Shown here: one piece after another, positions 25,691-37,396 of the stretch
Position numbering within the stretch: position 1 is the stretch's first letter
Layout of the letters: each line of letters starts with the position of its first letter
NCBI RefSeq assembly: GCF_014203665.1
Contig: NZ_JACHJN010000002.1
Location: 1-64,000 of the forward strand
Source of the DNA: Saccharothrix tamanrassetensis
Lineage (GTDB): Bacteria; Actinomycetota; Actinomycetes; Mycobacteriales; Pseudonocardiaceae
Length of the DNA stretch: 64,000 nt
Reading direction: 5' to 3'
Position numbers and translations under genes: made by a program
The notes under the pieces: generated by a model
Databases searched by the model: none
What the model was told of the DNA's origin: nothing
The model's input: only the letters and a program-made list of their open reading frames with translations

Positions 25691-26452
25691 TCAGGTGCTC
25701 GGCCCCTGGTGGGTCGGGTCCAGCACGCGCGCCAGGAACGACTGCGTCCGCTCGTGCTGCGGCTCACCGATGACCTGCGCGGCCGGGCCTTCCTCCACGA
25801 CGTACCCGCCGTCCATGAACAGCACCCGGTCGGCCACCTCGCGCGCGAACTGCATCTCGTGCGTCACCACCAGCATCGTCATGCCCTCGTCGGCCAACTG
25901 CCGCATCACCCCCAGCACGTCCCCCACCAGCTCGGGGTCCAGCGCCGAGGTCGGCTCGTCGAACAACATCACCGAGGGGTCCATGGACAGCGCCCGCGCG
26001 ATCGCCACCCGCTGCTGCTGCCCGCCGGACAGCTGCGCCGGCATGGCGTTCACCTTCTCCGACAACCCGACCCGTTCGAGGTTGCGCAGCGCGACCTGCT
26101 GCGCCTCCGCCGGCGAGCGCCCGAGCACCTTGCGCTGCGCGACGGTCAGGTTGTTCAGCACGCTCATGTGCGAGAACAGGTTGAACGACTGGAACACCAT
26201 GCCGATGCTGGTGCGCGCGAGGTCGATGTCCACGTCCGGGTCGGTCAGCTCGACCCCGTTGACCACGATCTTCCCGCCGGACGGCTCCTCCAGCAGGTTC
26301 ACGCACCGCAGCAGCGTCGACTTGCCCGAGCCGGACGGCCCGATGATGCACACGACGTCACCGCGCCGCACCGACACGTCGATGCCCTTGAGCACCTCCA
26401 ACGACCCGAACGACTTCTTCAGCCCGGTTACCTCGACCGCGACGTCAGACAC
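25691..26452 (-). CDS. Polar amino acid ABC transporter, ATP-binding subunit
   Basis: 253 residues. Walker [13 protein letters not shown]-loop [10 protein letters not shown], signature LSGGQQQR, Walker [13 protein letters not shown] and the switch His in VVTHEM. The sequence resembles GlnQ/GluA. It energises uptake of a polar amino acid with the permease and binding protein encoded just upstream. GTG codons at 26455 and 26452 are both possible; spacing to GGGGG favours 26452. The permease stop (TAG, 26455-26457) abuts it, so translation is coupled. Confidence 0.95.
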   Translation of the reverse strand: MSDVAVEVTGLKKSFGSLEVLKGIDVSVRRGDVVCIIGPSGSGKSTLLRCVNLLEEPSGGKIVVNGVELTDPDVDIDLARTSIGMVFQSFNLFSHMSVLNNLTVAQRKVLGRSPAEAQQVALRNLERVGLSEKVNAMPAQLSGGQQQRVAIARALSMDPSVMLFDEPTSALDPELVGDVLGVMRQLADEGMTMLVVTHEMQFAREVADRVLFMDGGYVVEEGPAAQVIGEPQHERTQSFLARVLDPTHQGPST

Positions 26453-26454
26453 CA

Positions 26455-27267
26455 CTACACCCCCGTCGATTCCGGCGTGTCGATCTTCCGGCCGCCGGTG
26501 CGTCGCTCCAGGTACCGCGAGAGCTGGCCGAGCGGCAGCGTGATGATCAGGTAGCACAGGCCGGCGACCAGCAGCGGGGTCAGCGAGGGCGACCGGCTCA
26601 GCGTCTCCCGGCCGAACTTCGTCAACTCGTAGTCCAGCGCGGTCAGACCGACCACGCTGATCAGCGAGGAGTCCTTGATGAGCATGATCAGCTCGTTGGT
26701 CAGCGGGGGCAGCACGATCCGGAAGGCCTGCGGGATGGTCACCGTGAGCAGCGTGCGCCCCTGCGACATGCCCAGCGATCGAGCCGCCTCGATCTGCCCC
26801 TTCGGCACCGCCTTGATCCCGGCCCGGATCGTCTCGGCGATGTACGCGCTGCCGACGATGCCGAGCGCGAGGCCGGCCGTCGAGTTGATGTCGAACTTCA
26901 GCCCGAACGCGAGCGGCACCGCCACGCTCAGCGCGACGAACACCAGCAGCGCGGGCACCCCGCGGAAGAACTCAATGTAGATCGTGGCGATCCACCGCCA
27001 CGGCGCCACCGGGGACAGCTTCATCAGCGCCAGGAGCAGCCCGAGCGTGAGCCCGATCGCGAACCCGAAGGTGCTGTAGACGATCGTGTTCACCAGCGCG
27101 GTCGTGATGACCGTGGGGAACATCGCGACCGCGGTGTCGACGTCGAAGAACGAACGTCGGATGTCGCCCCAGTCGGCGAAGACCGCGACCAGCAGGACGA
27201 TCACGATCAGCAGGGCGTACTGCGCGCGGCGGAAGGCGATCGCCCTCCGCCGTTTCGACATGGCCAT
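26455..27267 (-). CDS. Polar amino acid ABC transporter, permease
   Basis: 270 residues with a HisM/GlnP-type membrane domain: [33 protein letters not shown], the EFFRGVP motif, and the EAA-type loop [33 protein letters not shown] that docks with the ATPase. About five or six helices. GAGGAG precedes the ATG at 27267. Unlike systems with two permeases (GluC/GluD), only one is present, so it would act as a homodimer. It lies between the binding protein and ATPase genes. Confidence 0.95.
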   Translation of the reverse strand: MAMSKRRRAIAFRRAQYALLIVIVLLVAVFADWGDIRRSFFDVDTAVAMFPTVITTALVNTIVYSTFGFAIGLTLGLLLALMKLSPVAPWRWIATIYIEFFRGVPALLVFVALSVAVPLAFGLKFDINSTAGLALGIVGSAYIAETIRAGIKAVPKGQIEAARSLGMSQGRTLLTVTIPQAFRIVLPPLTNELIMLIKDSSLISVVGLTALDYELTKFGRETLSRSPSLTPLLVAGLCYLIITLPLGQLSRYLERRTGGRKIDTPESTGV

Positions 27268-27300
27268 CTCGGCGCTCCTCGCAAGAGGGTTCGGACAAGG

Positions 27301-27332
27301 ACGGGGCCGGTGCCCGTGAGCACCGGCCCCGT
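27301..27332 (-). terminator. Intercistronic hairpin between binding protein and permease
   Basis: ACGGGGCCGGTGC (27301-27313) pairs perfectly with GCACCGGCCCCGT (27320-27332) around 6 nt. It follows the binding-protein stop on the minus strand and has no T run. It probably reduces downstream transcription or protects the upstream mRNA, giving excess binding protein over permease and ATPase. Confidence 0.75.
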
Positions 27333-27342
27333 GGTCAACCGG

Positions 27343-28155
27343 TCACTTCTTCTCCGGCTTCTTGTTGAACCACTTCTCGTAGATCTTGTCGTACTCGCCG
27401 CTGTCCTTGGCCTTCTTCAACACCTCGTTGACCTTGGCCTGGAGCGCGGTGTTGCCCTTCTTCATGCCGATGCCGTAGCTCTCGCCGGTGTCGAACTCCC
27501 GGGTCACCTCGGTGTCCGGGAACTCCTTGACGTAGTCGTAGAGCACGCCGTTGTCGTTGATGGCCGCGTCCACCGCGCCGGTGCGCACGGCGGTCTCCAG
27601 CAGCGGCAGGTCCTCGAACTCCACGACCGTGTAACCGTGGGTCGCCGCGTTCTTGGTCCCGTACTCCTCACCGGTGGTGTCCTGCTGGACGCCCAGGCGC
27701 TTGCCCTTGAGGTCGGGCAGGTCCTTGATCCCGGAGTCCTTCTTCACCAGCAGCGCCTGCGAGGCGTCGAAGTACGGGTCGGAGAAGTCGATCGCCTTCT
27801 TCCGGTCCTCGTTGATCGTCATGCCGGCCGCCGCGAGGTCGCAGTCGCCGGTGGTGAAGACCGTGCCGGAGGTGATGTTCTCGAACGGCGTGTCGAAGAT
27901 TTCCTGCGTGACGTTCAGTTCCTTGGCCACGAGGTTGACCAGGTCGACGTCGAAGCCGACCGTCTTGTCACCCTCGCTGTACTGGAACGGCTTGTAGGAC
28001 AGGTGGGTGCAGGTGACCAGCTTGCCGCTCTTGACCAGGGTGATGCCCGACCCGCTGTCCTGCGAGCCGGTGTTGACCTTGGTCGCGCACGCCGTCACCG
28101 CCAGCGCGAGCGCGGGCAGCAGGGCGAGCACAGCGTGCCTGGTACGACGGGCCAC
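27343..28155 (-). CDS. Amino acid ABC transporter, substrate-binding lipoprotein
   Basis: 270 residues from the GTG at 28155, which has GAGGAG 7 bp upstream. Lipoprotein signal RRTRHAVLALLPALALAVTAC with lipobox VTAC. The mature part is a periplasmic-binding-protein family 3 fold: LVTCTHLSYKPFQYSEGDKTVGFDVDL, FDVDLVNLVAKEL and the typical GVQQDTTGEEYG. It captures a polar amino acid outside the cell and delivers it to the permease. A longer open frame to 28269 lacks a ribosome site. Confidence 0.95.
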   Translation of the reverse strand: MARRTRHAVLALLPALALAVTACATKVNTGSQDSGSGITLVKSGKLVTCTHLSYKPFQYSEGDKTVGFDVDLVNLVAKELNVTQEIFDTPFENITSGTVFTTGDCDLAAAGMTINEDRKKAIDFSDPYFDASQALLVKKDSGIKDLPDLKGKRLGVQQDTTGEEYGTKNAATHGYTVVEFEDLPLLETAVRTGAVDAAINDNGVLYDYVKEFPDTEVTREFDTGESYGIGMKKGNTALQAKVNEVLKKAKDSGEYDKIYEKWFNKKPEKK

Positions 28156-28258
28156 GGCGTCACTCCTCGTAACAGTGTCGGTCGAGTGTTCGGCATACTG
28201 CCACTTGGGTGACGTGGTGCACAGCACGTCAGTGTTACAGCCCGAAGTGGCGCGCGAA

Positions 28259-28290
28259 TCTTGCGTCACATGAGGTTCCTGGACGCAAGA
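28259..28290. promoter_or_regulatory. 9-bp inverted repeat between GH63-like gene and ABC operon
   Basis: TCTTGCGTC (28259-28267) and GACGCAAGA (28282-28290) are exact complements with a 14-bp spacer. It is 21 bp past the glycosidase stop and about 105 bp upstream of the binding-protein start, so it could be a terminator for the former or an operator for the latter. Confidence 0.5.
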
Positions 28291-28311
28291 TGTTCAGCGG
28301 TTTGGGCTAAA

Positions 28312-31005
<2,694 letters not shown>

Positions 31006-31076
31006 CGATCCAGTAAACCGGTTACCGACGGGTTAGGGTCACACGTTCACCCACGGGTCGTGGACCATGTCCCCTC

Positions 31077-33182
31077 ATGGCTGACCGGCGGAGGCCCTGG
31101 CGTGACGGCGGTGACAGCCGTGAACGCGTGCTCGCGGACCTGGTGGCGGACGCGCTGGCGGATCGGAAGGTCCGGTCGGCGCTGGGACCGGCCGACCTGA
31201 CCGCCGAGGACCTGGTCGAAGCGGTGCACGAGTCGCAGGCCTCGGTGTTCGCGGCGGCCGCGGACCTGGAGGACACCTACCGGCGCAAGGCCGTGCCGAT
31301 GTCGCCCGGGGCCACGCGGAGCCTGAACAGGACCTTCGCGGCCTGGTTCGGCGGCTTTCCCCTGGTGCTCGCCTTCGTGCTGCTCGCCGCGCTGGCATCG
31401 ACGCTCGGGCTCGTCGACTCTTCGCTGGACCTCGACTCGGTGCGGCCGATGGTGGCCCTGGTGTCGGCCCTCTTCGTGGTGGTCGTGGTCGCCGGGGTGC
31501 CGTTGGGCAAGCTGTCCTGGGGCATGGGCGCGGTGCTGGTGCCGATCCCGCTGGCCGCGATCCCCGCGGCGATCCTCTCCTCTTCCTGGGCACTGGCGGT
31601 CGCGGCGGTGGTGGCCGTCGTCATCGCCCTGGTGACCTCCGGGTTCACGTCCTGGATCCTCTTCACGTTGGCGTCGGATTCGTCGAGAGAGGCGACGGAC
31701 GCCTTCCAGGCCTGGCTGGACGTGCTGCGGCGGGACGGTGTGCTGCCGGTCCTGTACGCCCGGATCAACGAGGCGACCGAGGCGGTCTACTCGACCACGC
31801 TGTCCGTGCGCGAGGCGTCGGCGCTGCGGAGTGCGGACCGCCTGCGGATGCACGTGCCGACGCCCGCCGGCGTGGAGCTGACCAGGCTGGTCGCCCAACT
31901 GGGCGGGGGCAGCTTCGCCGTCGCGGGCGCGCGCGGGGCGGGCAAGACCGACCTGCTCCGGGCGTTCTGCGCGGGCCGCTACCGCGAACCGGACCGGTTG
32001 CCGGACCTCGCGGTGCTGGTGTCCGCGCCGGTCGACTACGTCCCGCAGGAGTTCGTGCTGCACCTGTTCGCGGAGACGTGCCAGGCGGTGATCGGCCACC
32101 TGTCCGCGGCGGAGCCGGTCCGGGGCGTCTCCCGGCTGCGCCGCAAGGTCGCACCGCCCCGGCTGGTGGCGGCGGCGCGGGAGAACCTGGTGCTGCTCAA
32201 CTACGTCCGCTCGCACACCGACGAGATCGCCGGCAAGGGCGGGTTCAAGGGCTTCGAGCTCAGCGGCAAGCGGGCGGTCACCCTGGCCGGGCGCCCGCTC
32301 AACCACCCCGAGCTGGTCAAGCGGTTCCGGGAGTTCCTCGCGCTGGCCGTCGCCGAGTCGGCCGCCCGCGGCGAGCGGGCCGGCCAACCACCCGGACGGG
32401 TGATCATCGCCATCGACGAACTGGACCGGATCGGCGTCGGCGACCCGGCCCGCCGGTTCCTCAACGAGATCAAAGCGGTGTTCGACGTCGCCGGCTGCCA
32501 CTACCTGGTGTCCGTCTCCACCGAGGCCCAGCACGACTTCGAGCTGTCCGGACTGGGTCTGCGCAGCGTGTTCGACAGCTCGTTCGACGAGGTGGTCCGG
32601 GTCGACTACCTGGACTTCGAGTACGCCCGGAAGCTGCTCCGCCGGTACGTCCTGGGCCTGTCCGAGCAGTTCCTCGCGCTCGCCTACGTGCTGTCCGGCG
32701 GCCTGGCGCGGCAACTCGTCCGGGTCACCCGCGCCATCGTGGACGCGGGTCGCGGGCAGCCGGGGCGGTCCATCGAGGAGGTGGTCCGGGCCATCGTCCA
32801 GGCCGAGCTGACGAGGGCCTGCCAGACCACCGCCGACGCGCTGGCCACGGTCGACGACCGCGACGGCGTGACCGCGCTGCTGCGCCTGCTGGACGAACGA
32901 CCGACCGAGCCCAGGGGCTACGGCGAACGCGTCCTGCACACCTACGACGGCCACTCCGAGCAGGTCCGGAGGCTGCGGGACGCGGTGGGCGTCCGGGTGT
33001 GCTTCCTGGAGACGGTCCGCGACATCTTCACCGACGACCTGGACGAGCGGCGGACGCGGGAGATCGACTTCGACCTGATCGCCCGCGCCCGCCGGTACGT
33101 GGGGAGCAACCCCGTCGCCGGGCTCGGGCTGCTCAACGACATCCGCACGACCCGGGGCCTGGACCCGATCGCGCTGCGGTGA
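31077..33182 (+). CDS. Membrane P-loop NTPase (KAP/STAND-like)
   Basis: 701 residues. A ~75-residue soluble N-terminus, four hydrophobic helices (about 92-112, 124-142, 150-166 and 172-198), then a P-loop NTPase domain with Walker A GARGAGKTD (284-292) and Walker B VIIAIDELD (~442-450). An arginine-rich lid and a helical C-terminal region follow. The arrangement of membrane helices plus NTPase resembles KAP-type NTPases. These are linked in part to anti-phage or signalling functions, but here no partner gene is adjacent. The ATG at 31077 lacks a strong SD. Confidence 0.7.
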   Translation: MADRRRPWRDGGDSRERVLADLVADALADRKVRSALGPADLTAEDLVEAVHESQASVFAAAADLEDTYRRKAVPMSPGATRSLNRTFAAWFGGFPLVLAFVLLAALASTLGLVDSSLDLDSVRPMVALVSALFVVVVVAGVPLGKLSWGMGAVLVPIPLAAIPAAILSSSWALAVAAVVAVVIALVTSGFTSWILFTLASDSSREATDAFQAWLDVLRRDGVLPVLYARINEATEAVYSTTLSVREASALRSADRLRMHVPTPAGVELTRLVAQLGGGSFAVAGARGAGKTDLLRAFCAGRYREPDRLPDLAVLVSAPVDYVPQEFVLHLFAETCQAVIGHLSAAEPVRGVSRLRRKVAPPRLVAAARENLVLLNYVRSHTDEIAGKGGFKGFELSGKRAVTLAGRPLNHPELVKRFREFLALAVAESAARGERAGQPPGRVIIAIDELDRIGVGDPARRFLNEIKAVFDVAGCHYLVSVSTEAQHDFELSGLGLRSVFDSSFDEVVRVDYLDFEYARKLLRRYVLGLSEQFLALAYVLSGGLARQLVRVTRAIVDAGRGQPGRSIEEVVRAIVQAELTRACQTTADALATVDDRDGVTALLRLLDERPTEPRGYGERVLHTYDGHSEQVRRLRDAVGVRVCFLETVRDIFTDDLDERRTREIDFDLIARARRYVGSNPVAGLGLLNDIRTTRGLDPIALR

Positions 33183-33235
33183 CCCGCGGCCCGGACCCGG
33201 CCACCCTGAGGTGAACCGGATCCGGCCGGGGTCGT

Positions 33236-33315
33236 CAGCGCCGGATATTCAGTGCCGGATATTCAGCGCCGGGTGTCAGTGCCGGAAATCAGTGCCGGAA
33301 ATCAGCGCCGGGTGT
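33236..33315. repeat. 13-14 bp tandem repeat over the M20 peptidase stop
   Basis: Six head-to-tail units of type CAG(C/T)GCCGG followed by ATATT, AAAT or GTGT: 33236, 33250, 33264, 33277, 33290 and 33303. The last contains the TGA of the minus-strand peptidase (33302-33304). On that strand each unit boundary reads CTGA, so six TGAs are spaced 13-14 bp apart. Confidence 0.9.
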
Positions 33316-34711
33316 GCGCGTCCAGCACCACGGCCACGCCCTCGGTGATGCGCGCGGCGTGCGCCAGGTGCAGCCACTCGTCCGGCACGTGGCAGTTGCT
33401 GTCCGGCCCGACCGCACCGGTGACCAGGAACTGCGCGTCCGGGTACGCCTCGTGCAGCAGACCCATGAACGGGATCGAGCCGCCCAGCGACACGGTCCGC
33501 CACGGCGCGCCGAACACCTCCTCGCCCACCTGGTCCAGGGCGTCCCGCAGCCACGGCGCGAGGTCGGGCGCGTTCCAGCCGTCGGCGTTCTCGACCCTGC
33601 TCAGCTCGACCACGGCGCCGTAGGGCACGTCGGTGGTCAGCAGCTTCCGCACGGTCTCGACCGCCGCCTTCGAGTCGGCCGTCGGCGGCAGCCGGAAGCT
33701 CAGCACGAGCGCGGTGAACGGGCGCAGCACGTTGCCGGCGTCCTCCGGGGCGGGCAGGCCGTCCGCGCCGGTGATGGACAGCGTCGGCCGCCACCCGGCG
33801 TTGAGCGCCAGCTCCACCTCGTCGTCGGTGACCGGCCGCACGCCCGGCGCCCACGGCACGGAGCCGACCTGAACGCCCGGCGCGCTGGCGATGGCCTCGC
33901 GCGCCTCGGTGATCCGGTTCTCCGGCACGTCCACGTGCATCTCGCGGATCAACACCTCGCCGGTGGCGGAGTCCTCCAGCCGGTCCAGCAGCTGCCGCGC
34001 GATCCGGAACGAGCTCGGCACGATCCCGCTCGCCATGCCCGAGTGCAGCCCGCTCTCCAGCACCCGCACGGTCATGTTGGCCTGCGCCAGCCCGCGCAGC
34101 GAGGTGGTCAGCCACATCCGTTCGTAGTCGTTGCCGCCCGAGTCCAGGCACACCACCAGCGACACGTCGCCGAGCCGCGGCCGCAGGTGCTCCAGGTAGG
34201 CGGGCAGGTCCGGGCTGCCGGACTCCTCGCCGGTCTCCAGCAGCACGACGCACCGGGCGTGCTCGCCACCGGCCGCGCGCACGGCCTCGATCGCGGCGAT
34301 GGCCGCGTACCCGGAGTAGCAGTCGTCGGCGGAGCCCCGACCGTAGAGCCGCCCGTCGCGCACGACCGGCGTCCACGGGCCCAGGCCCTCCGACCAGTTC
34401 GCCACCGGCGGCTGCTTGTCCAGGTGGCCGTAGAGCAGCACGGTGTCGTCGCCGGTCGTGCCGGGCACGTCGACCAGCAGCAGCGGCGTGCGCTCGGGCA
34501 GCTGGACGACCTCGATCGCGACGCCGGGCAGGTCGCGGGTGGCGAGCCAGGCGCGCACGTGCTCGATCGCGGCGGCGAGGTGGCCGTGCTCGACCCACGC
34601 GGGGTCGAACGCCGGCGAGATCGCGGGCACCGCGACCAGATCGGACAGGCTGGGGAGGATGTCGTCATCCCAGAGCCCACGGACGGTACGGGTCAGCACG
34701 GATCGGTCCAC
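33302..34711 (-). CDS. M20-family metallopeptidase
   Basis: 469 residues from the GTG at 34711. Metal-binding and catalytic motifs of the M20 (carnosinase/dipeptidase) family: LLYGHLDKQPP with His and the neighbouring Asp, GRGSADDCYSG with bridging Asp, LLETGEESGSPDL with the catalytic Glu-Glu, and CLDSGGND. The dimerisation domain is in the middle (SGLHSGMASGIVP). A cytoplasmic di- or oligopeptidase with two zinc ions is expected. Its stop codon lies inside a tandem repeat. A longer frame to 34846 has no ribosome site. Confidence 0.92.
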   Translation of the reverse strand: MDRSVLTRTVRGLWDDDILPSLSDLVAVPAISPAFDPAWVEHGHLAAAIEHVRAWLATRDLPGVAIEVVQLPERTPLLLVDVPGTTGDDTVLLYGHLDKQPPVANWSEGLGPWTPVVRDGRLYGRGSADDCYSGYAAIAAIEAVRAAGGEHARCVVLLETGEESGSPDLPAYLEHLRPRLGDVSLVVCLDSGGNDYERMWLTTSLRGLAQANMTVRVLESGLHSGMASGIVPSSFRIARQLLDRLEDSATGEVLIREMHVDVPENRITEAREAIASAPGVQVGSVPWAPGVRPVTDDEVELALNAGWRPTLSITGADGLPAPEDAGNVLRPFTALVLSFRLPPTADSKAAVETVRKLLTTDVPYGAVVELSRVENADGWNAPDLAPWLRDALDQVGEEVFGAPWRTVSLGGSIPFMGLLHEAYPDAQFLVTGAVGPDSNCHVPDEWLHLAHAARITEGVAVVLDAHTRR

Positions 34712-35164
34712 GAACCCGATCCTGTCACGGCTTCGGGTCGTACCGGGGTGTGGACAAGGGCAGTGCCCGCGAAGGTCGGACGTCCACGGGTGCCGGCAGC
34801 GGCGGCGCGGCCAACTGGCGAGGTCGCGCGCGGGCGAAATGCCCAACGCGGTGTGGCCGGTGGCGTACGGAACGTTGTTAACGATCGGTAACCGGGACGG
34901 TTACGTTCGTTGTCCGAACGCCCTACTCGGACGGCCGAAGATTGGCCGTCCGAACGTTGTGCCTGTTCAGGGCGGTGCGCCTGCGATTACAAACTGGGAC
35001 AGGACTCACCATCCCGGGTGAGCGCGTGTCAGGATGTGGATGAGAACACCGTCAGCGCCGACGGTTGTCCGGCCTCCCTCACCAGGGTGGCGGCGACTGG
35101 CGGTGCCGCCGCGCATGGTCGTCACGAGCGACTGGGCGGCCTCGTAGACGAGGAGTAAGGCGCA
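34712..35164. other. Divergent region with dyad cluster, upstream of 2-oxoacid dehydrogenase genes
   Basis: 450 bp without a gene, divergent between the peptidase and E1alpha. It contains three inverted repeats between 34887 and 34953 (see next entry) and a GAGGAGTAAGG-type ribosome site just before 35165. Open frames here (34443 onward and 34910 onward) show no recognisable product. Confidence 0.5.
34887..34956. promoter_or_regulatory. Cluster of inverted repeats upstream of E1alpha
   Basis: GTAACC and GGTTAC flank 5 bp (~34888-34904). CGTTCG and CGAACG flank 5 bp (34904-34920). TCGGACGGCC and GGCCGTCCGA flank 7 bp (34927-34953, 10-bp perfect arms). TCCGAACG occurs twice (34913 and 34949). 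This is about 210 bp upstream of E1alpha and 180 bp upstream of the peptidase; it may be a shared operator region. Confidence 0.55.
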
Positions 35165-36361
35165 ATGTCGTCCCCTGAGAAATGGACGCACCCCGGGCCG
35201 GACGGTCCACCGGCGACCGCCGCCGCACCGACCGCTGAACAGGTGATCGCAGGCTTGAAGGCGACCGACGAGGGTGGCGCCGACCTGGTGCAACTGCTCA
35301 CCCCCGAGGGCGAGCGGGTCCAGCACCCGGACTTCGACATCGACATCTCCGCCGAGGAGCTGCGCGGCCTGTACCGGGACATGGTCCTGGTCCGCCGGGC
35401 CGACCGCGAGGCGAACGCGCTCCAGCGCAAGGGCGAGCTGGGCCTGTGGGTGCCGCTGCTCGGCCAGGAGGCCGCGCAGATCGGCGCGGGCCGGGCGCTG
35501 CGACCGATGGACATGGCGTTCCCCAGCTACCGCGAGCACGGCGTGGCCTGGTGCCGGGGCATCCAGCCGACCGAGATCCTGGGCATGTTCCGGGGCACCG
35601 ACAACGGCTCGTGGGATCCGGTGGAGCACCGCTTCCACCCGTACACGATCGTCATCGGCAACCAGGTGCTCAACGCCGCCGGCTACGCCATGGGCCAGAA
35701 GTTCGACGGCAAGGTGGGCGACGACGCCGACAGCGAAGCCACCATGTGCTTCTTCGGCGACGGTGCGACCAGCCAGGGTGACGTGCACGAGGGCTTCGTC
35801 TGGGCGGCGGTGTACGACGCGCCCCTCGTCTTCTTCTGCCAGAACAACCAGTGGGCCATCTCCGAGCCCACCGAGCGCCAGTCCCGGCTGCCGCTGTACC
35901 AGCGGGCCCGCGGCTACGGCTTCCCCGGCATCCGGGTCGACGGCAACGACGTGCTGGCCACCCTCGCGGTCAGCCGCTGGGCGCTGGAGGAGTGCCGGCA
36001 GGGCAACGGCCCGATCCTGATCGAGGCCTTCACCTACCGGATGGACGCGCACACCACGTCCGACGACCCGTCCCGCTACCGGCTCTCCGACGAGCTGGAG
36101 CTGTGGAAGCTCAAGGACCCGATCGAGCGGGTCAAGGTCTACCTGGTCAAGCAGCAGTGGGCGGACCACGCGTTCTTCGACTCGGTGGAGGCGGACGCCG
36201 AGCAGCTCGCGATCGGGATGCGGGACTACTGCGTCAACCTGCCCGACCCGCCCGCCGAGCGGATGTTCAGCCAGGTCTACGCCGAGGCCAACCCCGTGCT
36301 GGACGCCCAGCGCGACGAGTTCCTGGCCTACCACGCCGGTTTCGCGGGAGGTGAGCACTGA
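35165..36361 (+). CDS. 2-oxoacid dehydrogenase E1 component, alpha subunit
   Basis: 398 residues. It decarboxylates a 2-oxoacid (pyruvate or branched-chain) with thiamine diphosphate. The TPP motif runs from GDG (198-200) to NN (227-228) in FFGDGATSQGDVHEGFVW...FCQNNQWAIS. The substrate loop RMDAHTTSDDPSRYR is phosphorylation-loop-like and typical of BCKDH/PDH E1alpha. The ATG follows GAGTAAGG. Its TGA overlaps the E1beta ATG. Sequence resembles actinobacterial BkdA/PdhA; branched-chain and pyruvate specificities cannot be separated by eye. Confidence 0.94.
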   Translation: MSSPEKWTHPGPDGPPATAAAPTAEQVIAGLKATDEGGADLVQLLTPEGERVQHPDFDIDISAEELRGLYRDMVLVRRADREANALQRKGELGLWVPLLGQEAAQIGAGRALRPMDMAFPSYREHGVAWCRGIQPTEILGMFRGTDNGSWDPVEHRFHPYTIVIGNQVLNAAGYAMGQKFDGKVGDDADSEATMCFFGDGATSQGDVHEGFVWAAVYDAPLVFFCQNNQWAISEPTERQSRLPLYQRARGYGFPGIRVDGNDVLATLAVSRWALEECRQGNGPILIEAFTYRMDAHTTSDDPSRYRLSDELELWKLKDPIERVKVYLVKQQWADHAFFDSVEADAEQLAIGMRDYCVNLPDPPAERMFSQVYAEANPVLDAQRDEFLAYHAGFAGGEH

Positions 36362-37383
36362 TGGCTGCTCCGACGATGGACCCACTCACGTCCGCGACGC
36401 CGGCCGCCAAGCAGACGCTGACCGTCGCCAAGGCGATCAACAACGGCCTGCGCGCGGCGATGGAGGCCGACCCGAAGGTCCTCGTGATGGGCGAGGACGT
36501 CGGCAAGCTCGGCGGCGTCTTCCGGATCACCGACGGCCTGCAGAAGGACTTCGGCGAGCAGCGGGTGCTGGACACCCCGCTGTCGGAGTCCGGCATCATC
36601 GGCACGGCGGTGGGCCTGGCGATCCGCGGCTACCGGCCGGTGTGCGAGATCCAGTTCGAGGGCTTCATCTTCCCCGGCTTCGACCAGATCGTCAGCCAGG
36701 TCGCGAAGCTGCACTTCCGCACCCAGGGCCGGATCAAGCTGCCGATGGTGATCCGGGTGCCGTTCGGCGGCGGCATCGGCGCGGTCGAGCACCACTCCGA
36801 GTCGCCCGAGTCGTACTTCGCGCACACCGCCGGCCTGAAGGTCGTGGCGTGCTCGAACCCGGCCGACGCCTACTGGATGATCCAGCAGGCGATCGACTCC
36901 GACGACCCGGTGCTGTTCTTCGAGCCCAAGCGGCGCTACTACGAGAAGGGCGAGGTCGACACGACCGCCGCGCCCGCCCCGCTGTACTCGTCGCGCGTGC
37001 TGCGCACCGGCACGGACGCCACCCTGGTGACCTACGGCCCGATGGTCCGCACCTCCCTGGACGCCGCGGCGGCGGCCGAGGAGGAGGGCCGCTCGCTGGA
37101 GGTCGTCGACCTGCGTTCGCTGTCCCCGCTGGACCTGGGTCCGGTCTACGAGTCGGTGCGGCGCACCGGGCGGCTGGTCGTGGTGACCGAGGCGCCCAGC
37201 GAGTCCTCCATCTCCAGCGAGATCGCGGCCAAGGTGCAGCAGGAGTGCTTCTACTCCCTGGAAGCGCCGGTGCTGCGGGTGACCGGGTTCGACACGCCGT
37301 ACCCGCCGTCGAAGCTGGAGGAGGATTTCCTCCCCGACCTCGACCGGGTGCTGCACGCCGTCGACCGCTCGCTGGCCTGGTAA
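36361..37383 (+). CDS. 2-oxoacid dehydrogenase E1 component, beta subunit
   Basis: 340 residues. Transketolase-like pyrimidine-binding domain (LTVAKAINNGLRAAMEADPKVLVMGEDVGKLGGVFRIT with the catalytic Glu in MGEDVG) and a C-terminal transketolase domain. EHHSESPESYFAHTAGLKVV is typical. It pairs with the alpha subunit as an alpha2beta2 tetramer. The ATG overlaps the alpha stop by one base (TGATG), and E2 begins 13 bp after its stop, so all three are one operon. Confidence 0.95.
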   Translation: MAAPTMDPLTSATPAAKQTLTVAKAINNGLRAAMEADPKVLVMGEDVGKLGGVFRITDGLQKDFGEQRVLDTPLSESGIIGTAVGLAIRGYRPVCEIQFEGFIFPGFDQIVSQVAKLHFRTQGRIKLPMVIRVPFGGGIGAVEHHSESPESYFAHTAGLKVVACSNPADAYWMIQQAIDSDDPVLFFEPKRRYYEKGEVDTTAAPAPLYSSRVLRTGTDATLVTYGPMVRTSLDAAAAAEEEGRSLEVVDLRSLSPLDLGPVYESVRRTGRLVVVTEAPSESSISSEIAAKVQQECFYSLEAPVLRVTGFDTPYPPSKLEEDFLPDLDRVLHAVDRSLAW

Positions 37384-37396
37384 GGGGAACGCAGGA

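Noticed and set aside
23351..26554. 1067-residue open frame on the plus strand
   Set aside because: Antisense to the beta-helix protein and the ABC ATPase, His/Arg/Gln-rich as shadow frames are, with no ribosome site.
33236..33315. CRISPR array
   Set aside because: The repeats are 13-14 bp without spacers and overlap a stop codon; no cas genes are present.
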